A stretch of 64,000 nt of DNA from Micrasema longulum (lineage: Eukaryota; Arthropoda; Insecta; Trichoptera; Brachycentridae), in assembly GCA_022494885.1 (NCBI GenBank), contig JAGVSM010003447.1:62001-126000 (forward strand). The letters are read 5' to 3'. A program made the position numbers and the translations under genes. Positions 55,800 through 64,000 of the stretch are shown piece by piece. The notes under the pieces were generated by a model. That model had not been told where the DNA came from. It saw nothing but the letters and a program-made list of their open reading frames with translations, and made no database searches. Within the stretch, counting starts at the first letter, position 1. Every line of letters begins with the position of its first letter.

Positions 55800-56140
55800 C
55801 CTCAACAACTAGCAAAATCCTACAAGGAAACGATGATGATTATTTTTCAATGAATTACTATACATGCCATTCGCGTCAGTATTTGCACAATAGTGTAAAA
55901 AAAATTGCAAACCTCTTGACGGTAAAATGACGAACTTGACAAACTTGACCGCAAACAGACTTAACCCAAATAGTTCCGCATAAGTGCGTCGGTTTTTTTG
56001 TTCAGACAATGGCGAAGGGTTAACAAATAAACCTTTGGGCCAAGGAAAGAAAGTGATGAAAGAATATTCCTTATTTGAAAAGTCAGTCAAAAGGATTTCT
56101 CTAGCAGTATTTTGATCCTGTACATATCTTTAAAAAATAA
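55800..56140. other. No gene seen
   Basis: A 93-codon minus frame (55809-56090) with words like NPSPLSEQKNRRTYAELFGL is not recognised and not extended by neighbours. Confidence 0.35.
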
Positions 56141-56141
56141 T

Positions 56142-56495
56142 AATTATCATTATCATCCCTTTATCCGCACCCGATGAAGCATAGGGCACTAAATTTTAAC
56201 ACTAAATGCAACGTACCTTGATCATTTGTAACAGGAAGGTTAGGTGATGAGTTTAACGTTTCACGTACCAGTACGGGAACAGAGAAATATGTCAGTGTTT
56301 ACCATTTTTAAAACAAATATTTCACAAAGAACCCGTTAGCGATCGAACCTGGGAATTTAATCATAAAAAGCGCATGCGCCAATCACTAATCTACCAGGCA
56401 GACTCATCTTCACTTGATTTCATCGGCAGCACCTGTCAAGGGTTCTAGTTATATTTTACACACAGAACTGTATTATTCATCTGCCTGAACACAGA
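56142..56495 (-). mobile_element. SINE-A long-form copy
   Basis: The minus strand has GTTCAGGCAGATGAATAATA, CAGTTCTGTGTGTAAAATA, then a shortened extension, GATGAGTCTGCCTGGTAGAT, the B-box region CAGGTTCGATCGC, and the body ending TTCATCGGGTGCGGATAAAG. Confidence 0.75.
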
Positions 56496-56499
56496 CTAA

Positions 56500-56649
56500 A
56501 TTGAATAATTGTAGAATGATTCAGAAGTTTCCACCTCTTAAAATTTATCAAAAGAGACCAATATCTCAACAGTGAGGAACGAATTTCGAAAAAAAAAAGT
56601 AGTACTGTGGAAAATTAAAACATTCATTTTGATTGTTCATTTATTAGGG
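56500..56649. other. No feature seen
   Basis: AT-rich link between a SINE-A and the tandem module. Confidence 0.4.
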
Positions 56650-56950
56650 ATAATTTTTAGAGGGCATTTTTTTAAACTCAAGGATGATGTACAATAAGTA
56701 TCTCAATACTTCTTGAAGTAACAGAGTGCATAGATGATTGGAATTCTTGTACGTAGTTTCCATTATAACAAATTTTAACAAAAGATACGAGCTAGATTAC
56801 AAATACAAAGCACATTCAATCTGCCACTGAAATTATTACAGCACGTGAAATCAAGCCACCATTTGACTTTTTAGGGATTTTTATAAAATCGTTTGCATAT
56901 AAGGCTATGTAACAACACGTCATGTAGCTACAGAAGTTGAAATCCTGGAC
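56650..56950 (-). mobile_element. Tandem module, decayed copy 3
   Basis: AGGGCATTTTTTTAAACTCA, then AGGATGATGTACAATAAGTA, is a decayed tail. Cores near CTTCTTGAAGTAACAGAGTG (56708) and CATGTAGCTACAGAAGTT (about 56921) follow, with a poor middle one near 56795. Confidence 0.5.
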
Positions 56951-56954
56951 CTTT

Positions 56955-58260
56955 AAGTAAAAATTTAATTCCATTTACAAAATTTTGTTTTCTTCATTAA
57001 AACAATACATTTATATGAAATACACGTTCTACTAATTTTAAGTTGCATTATTTTTGCGTTAATTAAATTTGGCGTACGTTATCGAGCTTTTAGTTCGAAA
57101 ATTTTCAATAAAGATTTTTTCAGTGAAAAGAAATATTTTTGCAGTACTGTATGTACCTCAACTCTTTTTCCTTATAGAACCGCGTAGAATTGCATATAAT
57201 ATGGCTTATTGGTTACATTTTTCTGCATTATGTAAGAACGACACACGCTGTGTATACAATCCGCACAAGCAAGGTGCTCTCGAATTCGCAAACACAAGAA
57301 GAACCCTTAGAAAAAATCGAACCCTTGCATCATTATTTGTTACGTTTACAAATAAAGATCACTTGACCATTGTAAAATAACTACAAAATACGCGCAGTCC
57401 AATGTAAAATTGTAGCCATTCTGCATCTTAGGAAACTTGGGAATGTGAATGCATTGGAGTGGAAAAAATCGTATCGGCTTTCAGTTTTACAAAGTTCTTT
57501 TGAAATTTTACGGTAAATTGTGCAATGCAATTATTTGAAGCTTCTGAAATTCAATACTGTAGTAATTGAGTGAAGACAGCGATTGAAAAAATATGTTTGA
57601 TGCAAAATTTCATTACTTATGTTTTTAAGCGTGAAACTTGTCTTTAAAAGTATCTAATGTTAAGAAATCTATATTCAATACATATAAATTGAATTTTTAA
57701 CTGATATTTCCACTTTGGTGTCTCTTTCCTAAATGTAATAGAAGAATTTGCAAAATTAGATAATGTGATCTTTTATGTTTTAGTTTTGTTTTAATTTAAA
57801 TTTCAGAGCCGACAAAATATAATGTACGAGTATTATGATAAATTATTATTGACCTTTTTATAAATTAGCGGTATATAAAAGTATAACATAGTAGGAAGAC
57901 CTTTTGCGCCGTTGATGACAATATTTTGGCTGTAATCAACGAAATTAAGGGACGCTGGATTGACGTGGGTGGAAATATTTGTTCCGACTGGCGATAAGGT
58001 ATCCTTAAAGTGTCTGGTGATGTCCACATTTTCCACATAAGAGCGGATGGAGAAAATAAGAAGAGAAAATACTGAAACCTAAAATATGTTATGAGATAGT
58101 TAGGAATATGTTTCATTTTAGGTTATTATTATAAGTACTATCTACAATATTTGTCAAATGCCAATGCACGTAATACTTAATATAAATAGGTAATTACGAA
58201 AACCTTTGCTTATTTAAATGTGTATATATTTAAATATATGTATAAAACCTATGCAAAATT
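56955..58260. other. AT-rich stretch, no convincing gene
   Basis: A 103-codon plus frame (57069-57380) includes KNDTRCVYNPHKQGALEFAN over GC-neutral DNA at 57180-57310. I recognise no family. Minus frames at 57833-58116 overlap each other and carry no motif. Confidence 0.35.
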
Positions 58261-58265
58261 AAATT

Positions 58266-58530
58266 GGCCTCGTGGTTTAGTGGTCAGCGCGTTTGCCTAC
58301 TATGCAAGTGGTCTCGGGTTTGATTCCCGACACGGTCGAAATGAAATATTTATTAAAAAGTTTGTTTTTACACTAGAATATTTTATAGTCTCTGGAGCGT
58401 TAGACTGCCATCTTTCTTTCATGTGAAAAAATTATCAAGATACGCTGCGATTGGTGTACCAATGCACTACTCTATGCAGTGCCCTATGCACCATTAGGTG
58501 CGGAAATGGAATAAAAATGATATTGATGAT
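58266..58530 (+). mobile_element. SINE-A short-form copy
   Basis: GGCCTCGTGGTTTAGTGGTC, then GCGTTTGCCTACTATGCAAG, and the B-box GGTTTGATTCC (58317-58327) open it. The body has lost part of the GGTACCTGAAGCG word. A short repeated block (TCTATGCA, TGCAGTGCCCTATGCA) precedes the end ATTAGGTGCGGAAATGGAAT. Confidence 0.85.
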
Positions 58531-58698
58531 GCTTATTTATTAAAAAACTTCAAATAAACGAAAACAATAAGTCTTGCCCGTCGGAGAAAAATCCACAATT
58601 TATCTACAAAGAAATGAACATACCCAAAATATTAGAAACCATTAGGTGCAATGGACCAGATTGCACCGAAAAGTAAGGATTGAAGAAAAAAGTAAAGT

Positions 58699-58797
58699 AA
58701 TAATTGTCGTATTTTCGTCAAAATGGACAAAATTTCTTGGTTAAAAAGACTAAAATACAACCCATTTTGGCATTTTGACGAAAACGTAACAATAATT
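58699..58797. repeat. Inverted repeat, about 34-bp arms
   Basis: AATTGTCGTATTTTCGTCAA, then AATGGACAAAAT, on the left pairs with ATTTTGGCATTTTGACGAAA, then ACGTAACAATAATT, on the right. The core TTTTCGTCAAAATG pairs perfectly across a loop of about 30 bp. Confidence 0.7.
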
Positions 58798-58969
58798 GAA
58801 CTTTATCTTATGCAATTGACTCCAAGTCTTTTAAATTACAATAGAAGGTAAACTAATAAAATTTGTGTGTAATTATTGAACTAAATATATCAAATGAGAT
58901 AAAAGTATCGTTAGATACCGACTTAAATTACAAAGGCATTATTTTTTTTGGTTTCGTAGATATTTTATC

Positions 58970-59240
58970 TAATAACTCAAACTCAAAGTATTAACAATAG
59001 TTTGAGTTTGTCTAAATTTTTGTAAACAAGGACTGGGTTCAACTCCCTGGAGAGCTGTTTATATTAACATATTACAACATAGATGGAGAACATTAAAGAT
59101 AAGGTAATTAAGAAGTCTAGGCATCTACAGGGCTTATGACCTGTCAATGGCTGGTTTCACATTCTGCCCATATTTGAACATCTTCATTCCTTCAATTATT
59201 TTATATGTTGATGTTTGTGAAGTTAAAGAGCCAAATCCTT
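58970..59240 (+). mobile_element. SINE-E, most complete copy
   Basis: The 5' part (ACTCAAACTCAAAGTATTAA, then ATAGTTTGAGTTTGTC) leads to GGTTCAACTCC at 59036-59046, then TATTACAACATAGATGGAGA, AAGTCTAGGCATCTACAGGG, TGTCAATGGCTGGTTTCACA and TTGATGTTTGTGAAGTTAAA. The B-box-like word suggests a tRNA or 5S-like origin, but I cannot find an A-box. The end is CCTTTGTTTATG. Confidence 0.7.
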
Positions 59241-59448
59241 TGTTTATGCAGGTGAGATTCATCTAATTGAATTATTTCACCAACATACTAGGCAACGCCT
59301 GAAAATGTTATTTTTAATATTAATTATATTATTCCAAAATCCAACTACGCTCGAAAATCCAATTTTTAAATATACAATCGAATATTTTATTATATTCATT
59401 CAAAACATCCTGAGCTGTTTATGCCACGTCCATTTATGCAATATTGAA

Positions 59449-59697
59449 TTATACTGATTTTTTTCTTAGACAAGCTGCAATATTTTCGGTAAGCGATTTT
59501 ATGCATAAATCGCAGAAATTGTGATCAGGGAAAGGATAAACAGCATGAAACCCTTTGATCCTTAAAGGATACAATAGATACCGAGCACATGCCCATGCAG
59601 ATGTATATCGACCATCAATATCTGCAATCAGGGGTTGTAAAATTCGGACCGAAGATAAAAAAAAATAATCACGACCAAAATAAGTAGATGAGTGCAA
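59449..59697 (-). other. Unrecognised minus frame, 82 codons
   Basis: The frame reads RILQPLIADIDGRYTSAWAC, then ARYLLYPLRIKGFHAVYPFP and DHNFCDLCIKSLTENIAACL. It is rich in C, W, Y and P, unlike noise frames nearby. I do not recognise it. It could be an exon or a piece of a transposase. No extension was found on either side. Confidence 0.3.
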
Positions 59698-59849
59698 TTA
59701 TTAAAAATGCAAGAATTGTTTCTATTTCAGAGTGGCCAGAAATAATTATTTGAATTAATCAACTATAAAGGTATGCACAAAAATTAATTGGTTTCTAAAA
59801 ACACTAAATAAAAATGATTGCATTCATTTAAATCAATATATTTAAGCAG

Positions 59850-60228
59850 TCATCATTATCATTACCCTTTCCATACCCAGTGGTGCATGAGGTACTGCAT
59901 TCGTAAACCAAACCAGCTTTATTTAGATAATTTGTTACACGACAAATAAGGGTTACCAGTCTCACGCTTCAGGTGCAGTCCACAAACAATGAAATATTTC
60001 TGAAAAAATATTATTTAAAACCAAGATTTTACATTTTTAAGTACATTGCAGGGAAATGAACCCCAAGAAGGGTAGGCGAATGCGCCAACCACTTGGCGGA
60101 CTTGTCTTTAATCAATTTTCTTATTCAGGGTTTTTACCCGAGAGCAGCCATGGAGTCAAAGAAGCTCGTCATATGTTCTGCTTCATTTCAAACACAAAAT
60201 TGTATTTATTATCTGCCTGTACACAGAA
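59850..60228 (-). mobile_element. SINE-A long-form copy, near full length
   Basis: The minus strand shows TGTGTACAGGCAGATAATAA, then the extension with CATGGCTGCTCTCGGGTAAA and AAATTGATTAAAGACAAGTC. The tRNA part has decayed (GGTTCATTTCCCTG as B-box region). The body ends GCACCACTGGGTATGGAAAG, then GGTAATGATAATGATG. Confidence 0.75.
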
Positions 60229-60307
60229 ATATTTAAATCATAAACACTGTTATGTCTTACATAAACCTAATTGGAAAATAAAATCCTCATCCTTCCATGT
60301 ACGCTCC

Positions 60308-60880
60308 CTAGTCGAAAAATACGGTGCTCAAAAAGAGCATCCATGCATTTCTATCGGCTACCAGCTCCCGTGCGTCATCCCAAGTCAGGTTTGTTTCCCG
60401 TAGTTCTGACATAAACTGCCGATTAACAGTCAGCAGCGGACGTCCAAGACGTCGGGAACATGATGCCTTGTAAAGTAGGCAAGCGTGGTTAAAGCTCTCT
60501 GGAGGCATCCGCAGCCAACTGTATCGCCTCCGCTGGATGACAGTTGGCACCGAAGTTTACTGCGTCCGTTCTTCTATTACTTCATTCCTTACAAAGTCAA
60601 ACAACCGCACACTCAAGATTTTTCTGAGACACTAATTCTCGAAACTCAGTATTTTGCTGATTAGGGCCATAGTGAGGTGCTACGATTCACACCTGTAGAG
60701 GAGAATATGCGTTACATAGGCGACATTTGGTTTTCTTTAAGTAAATATCTGATTTCACAGTCTCTGTACGGTTAAATGTGGCACCTACTACTCCCAGTCG
60801 CACTCTTAATTATTTTTGAAAGGTGCCATTTCCTTTAACAAACACTCCCAGGTATCTGAAACTCTTGAACCTTTTAGTAA
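60308..60880 (-). mobile_element. RTE-type LINE 3' coding end, relic
   Basis: From 60880 the minus strand reads FKSFRYLGVFVKGNGTFQK, a stop, then a decayed stretch. A frame from about 60550 follows: RRRYSWLRMPPESFNHACLL, then YKASCSRRLGRPLLTVNRQF, MSELRETNLTWDDARELVAD and RNAWM, ending in a stop at 60308. The F-R-Y-L-G block and the final L-x-W-D-D-A-R-E-L-x-x-D-R-x-A-W block are typical of RTE-like ORF2. Several stops and at least one frameshift separate the two parts. A shorter relative lies at 31199. Confidence 0.75.
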
Positions 60881-60889
60881 TTTAATTAA

Positions 60890-62205
60890 ATATAAAAATT
60901 GCAACGGAAAAATCAAGAATTTTCATTTGTTTTGTAAACTTTTTTAATAAAGAGACATATATTTTTTATATAATTACTTTTTTAAACACTAATTGTTATG
61001 TGCATCATATTAAAGCCGAAAAGTCTATTAATTAGCTTAATCATGATGAAATCACACAATTATTTACTAAGTCCCGTGTATTTTATTGTACATAATGCGT
61101 ATTCAAATATGTATTTGTAAAAAAAAAAACAAATGTCCATTTACGCATGTAGGAAGGAAATTAAATTTCATATGAATTTAAAAAAAACAGTTGATTGAGA
61201 TGTAAACCCCTGCTAAATGTTAACCCGTGCCAAACCTTTCCTTTGCCAAAAGCACCTTTTGATGAATGTTTTCCTTGTTTTTATGCCAAAACTTTCCTCA
61301 CAATGGTACCTAATATGTAAATGCAGTTTCTCCAGCAGATGTAATTTTGTAACACCAAACATAAAAATGATCAAACGCAAACCATGCTACCCCAATATCC
61401 TTCAAAGAAATAACATTCCCTTTTGAAACCAATAAAACATATTTTTAAAATTGGCAGATGTATTAACAGGAATACTATTTATCAAAAGGTTTTCTGTAAT
61501 TTTAATGTATCAAAAGCATATATTGATTATGTTTTATCTCTTTTTGTGTAGTGGCCTTATCATGTCTCATATCTCAGGCAGATGTGATTTGGGGAGTATT
61601 TGCAAAAATGTTTAGTGGTATACCACAGATTTTTTATTGGTTATGTGGGTGGTTTTGTCCTTTTTGTTATGTGTCTCCTGTTGCAATGGGCAGATGTGAT
61701 ATTTTGATGTAAAGCGTGCCTCAACAAGTGTCACCTGGCGTGGGTTAATTGAAGACTTGCTCTAGATTAAGTATGAAGAAAAAATATAAGAACACCTGGT
61801 AACAAGGTGCAACTGTACCAGCACTATAATATGTATTTCACAATTAAACAGGTTTGCTCCTTATTACTATAGTCAAGTTTTTTAGACTTTTCAAAACCAA
61901 AAAAATATCAAAGCTGTTATTTAATTGAATATATGAAGTTTTATGATACGTATTTAAATCAAAAATATTTTGAATATGTTTAAATGTTTGAAGAGAAAGA
62001 GAGAATCTAGGGAGGTTTTAAGATTTAAATTTATTGCTAGAGAGTAAACATAGAGTTTTATATTCCCCTCAAAAAATATTTTCTCTCTCTATGGAAATGA
62101 ATTTCGATCTAGATAAGTTCCCAGGTAGCAGTGGCGAATGGTGATTTTATTTACAGGTAAGCTACATATATATATAATATATAAAATAAATACTATAAAT
62201 TGATA
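60890..62205. other. AT-rich stretch, no gene; spaced CAGATGT motif
   Basis: GCAGATGT occurs near 61335, 61454, 61578 and 61690, at about 119, 124 and 112 bp spacing. Sequence between these motifs is only weakly alike. A plus frame (61217-61426) has no recognised motif. Confidence 0.35.
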
Positions 62206-62210
62206 TTCTT

Positions 62211-62390
62211 ATTTTTTTTTTGCACCACAACAGGCCAGGAGGCCCAATTACAGTGGTGAATTACATCACAGAACACCCAGGCTTGAGAAAAATCACATTT
62301 TTAATTTTTTTTTGTGCTCTCACCGGGAATCGAACCCGGAACCTTCCGTGTGTGAGTCAAGCGTCTTGACCACTGCACCACGGAGGCCGC
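62211..62390 (-). mobile_element. SINE-B copy, nearly intact
   Basis: The minus strand reads GCGGCCTCCGTGGTGCAGTG, then GTCAAGACGCTTGACTCACA, CGGAAGGTTCCGGGTTCGAT with an intact B-box, and GGTGTTCTGTGATGTAATTC, then TGGGCCTCCTGGCCTGTTGT. It ends GGTGCAAAAAAAAA. It is the best copy for defining the family. Confidence 0.9.
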
Positions 62391-62399
62391 CCTGTGGTT

Positions 62400-63390
62400 C
62401 TATGTGATACAAAAACTCTCACCCATGAAATCAACTCAACCGATGTAACTTCGTGATATATTATATTATATAGATATATCATCCATTTCTTTAATATATA
62501 ATTCACTAAAAAATATAAAAAAATACCACTCTGAATGCAATCGATATTCAGTCGGTATTCAATTGAAATTTCAACTGGCCGCATTGTTCTAGTAATTACA
62601 AGTGCTAAAAACGGCCGCGTGGAGCGCTATTATGTCCTGCAATATGACGCATGAAAGTAATTATGGTCTTATATCAGAAGTACCATCTTAAAGAAAAATA
62701 GTCCTTAAGAAATAATGTTTGAAATACTGTTTTCCAAATCAAGAATATTCAAATAATTTGTGTAATATGCAAGTTTAATCTAGGAGAAAAAACCCGCACT
62801 GGGGTTAAGACATATAAAACATAGTATACTTGTTTGTATAAAAAAATAAGCTGGAATAATCGGCTAGTTTCTTGGCTCACCTCAGGCGCTGGGCGCATTT
62901 TATTAAAATTTATATTTATATTAGGACAAAAATACAAACGGTGGAAATGATTTAAAATAAATAGTAATTATTCATACGTTTTTCTGTAAATAAAGTTAGA
63001 ATAAAACATCATTATGGTTAGTCAAATATAATGGTAAGCTGCGCATAATTGCTTTTATACACGGTTCGCCCCTGCCAGGTAGTCGAGTCTACAAAAATTT
63101 GGACCTACTAAAAATATTGTTGGTTGAATTATCTGGTATAAGGAGAAGTAAAATAATATTTATCTGGTTTCAGGTGATGCCTAGTACGTAAAAAAATTAG
63201 GCTAGATAAATTTCACCCACTTCAATAAAAGTATCAGATCATTCATTTTTAAAAAGTCAATAGATGCAGGAGTTGAGGTTATTTGGTTGTTTACGCACAG
63301 GCAAGTGGTGAATGTTTGCAGAGTGTGTATGGTGAACACTAAAAGCAAAAATTTCAACAAATTATAGGTTCAAGTTTGTTAGTGAAAATT
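62400..63390. other. AT-rich stretch, no gene seen
   Basis: No supported coding frame or repeat. Confidence 0.45.
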
Positions 63391-63394
63391 ATTT

Positions 63395-63705
63395 GTGAAT
63401 CAATATCGATTTTGTGGAGAAATGTTTTCATAGATAACATTAAAAAGTAAATTATTTTTAAAATATGTCCCTACAAAAACGGGCAAGTTTGGCCTCGATA
63501 ATTGTGACGTCAAGATTCATGACGATGTTCTATTTGACTGTTAACGGTCACAAACAAAGTTCGAAATTAACACGAATCGTGAGGTATTAGGGGCGTGGCC
63601 AATGCAATGGACCGTTTTCGCAGAAATTCAAATACATAAATGTACATTTTTTTTATGCTACTAATAAACAGTAAGAAAGTATTGTTATTACTTGACAGTA
63701 TTAAA
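63395..63705 (+). repeat. CRE-containing repeat, copy 2
   Basis: It carries GATTTTGTGGAGAAATG, AAGTTTGGCCTCGATAATTG, a perfect TGACGTCA at 63505-63512, GGTCACAAACAAAGTTC, ACGAATCGTGAGGTATTA and GGCCAATGCAATGGACCGTT. It aligns with 15265-15575 with few gaps. The 5' part of copy 1 (before GTGGAG) is poorly matched. Confidence 0.75.
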
Positions 63706-63719
63706 CAATTCCTAAACCT

Positions 63720-64000
63720 TATTAATTCAAAAAAAAATATTTAAAAAACCTTGATAATACACTGCGCTCGGGCTGATTCTGGAATATGGAACTACGTTAG
63801 TGCGCGCATGCGCAAATTGAGATCTGTTTGTGAAACCAGTTTTTAAAAACCAATCCAGGTTTATTTTCCATGTTTTGTGACGGTTTTAAAACAAATTTAA
63901 CATTTAATCGGTTGAAAAGATGATACCACAAACTATGAATTATAAATTTTTAATGCTCAAATCATGGCATGAAATTGCTTTTTAGTTTATTTCATAACAC
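63720..64000. other. AT-rich end of window
   Basis: A short GC-richer patch at 63765-63835 (GCGCGCATGCGC) lies in otherwise AT-rich DNA. No gene is recognised. Confidence 0.4.

Noticed and set aside
57069..57380. A 103-codon plus frame with polar C-terminal half
   Set aside because: No motif, no neighbouring exon, and length within the chance range.
1..64000. A CRISPR array or bacterial operon
   Set aside because: No regular short direct repeats with unique spacers, no ribosome binding sites with tightly packed genes, and the repeats are eukaryotic retroposons.

Overview
The window reads as AT-rich, gene-poor eukaryotic nuclear DNA packed with decayed transposable elements. The mix of families points to an arthropod, most likely an insect: RTE and Jockey/CR1-like LINEs, tRNA-headed SINEs with Val-like heads, TA-flanked foldback MITEs, and one promoter-like repeat with an arthropod-style TATA/Inr/DPE layout. 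The order cannot be fixed from sequence alone. I found no convincing host protein-coding gene, tRNA gene, rRNA, CRISPR array or operon. Nearly all long open frames are either chance frames in AT-rich DNA or pieces of reverse transcriptase.

Family names used here are working labels. SINE-A: tRNA-Val-like head with a tail near GGTGCGGAAAGGGAATGATG; about 22 copies or fragments, in a short form (starts at the tRNA part) and a long form (about 130-150 bp of extra 5' sequence). SINE-B: tRNA-like head GCGGCCTCCGTGGTG with a TGGTGCG-A-rich tail; five copies. SINE-C: a different tRNA-like head followed by a body with TTATTTACAACTT; four copies. SINE-D: one copy. SINE-E: a SINE-like repeat with a B-box-like GGTTCAACTCC and a body around TCATTGGCTGGTTTAAGTGACCAC; about nine copies. 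Other repeated modules are a CRE-containing repeat (15.2, 42.7 and 63.4 kb), a promoter-like or solo-LTR-like repeat (34.6 and 55.4 kb), a tandem module with an L2/CR1-like hairpin tail (29.8, 31.9, 52.0 and 56.7 kb), and a short repeat ending ACTGGTGAGTCATC (3.8, 44.2 and 53.2 kb).

Layout. 0-9 kb: SINEs, a tail-to-tail LINE pair, and a MITE. 10-15 kb: a SINE-B split by a LINE tail, the related LINE, and an RTE copy. 15-25 kb: the CRE repeat, more SINEs and an RTE tail. 25-31 kb: two Jockey/CR1-like LINEs, a 366-bp MITE and the tandem module. 31-36 kb: SINEs, a 24-bp-arm palindrome, and a promoter-like repeat carrying two adjacent perfect palindromes. 36-43 kb: a well-preserved RTE reverse transcriptase fragment, a hAT-like mini element and a microsatellite. 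43-53 kb: SINEs, LINE 3' ends, and a foldback with a GC-rich loop. 53-64 kb: the second promoter-like repeat, more SINEs, an RTE tail and the second CRE repeat.

The parts do not form a pathway. The visible biology is retroposition: SINEs would borrow LINE machinery, LINEs are mostly 5'-truncated, and several insertions are nested. The most unusual signals are the twin perfect palindromes inside one of two related promoter-like repeats, the LINE tail inserted between the A and B boxes of a SINE with a 5-bp duplication, and the conserved CRE repeat of unknown class.
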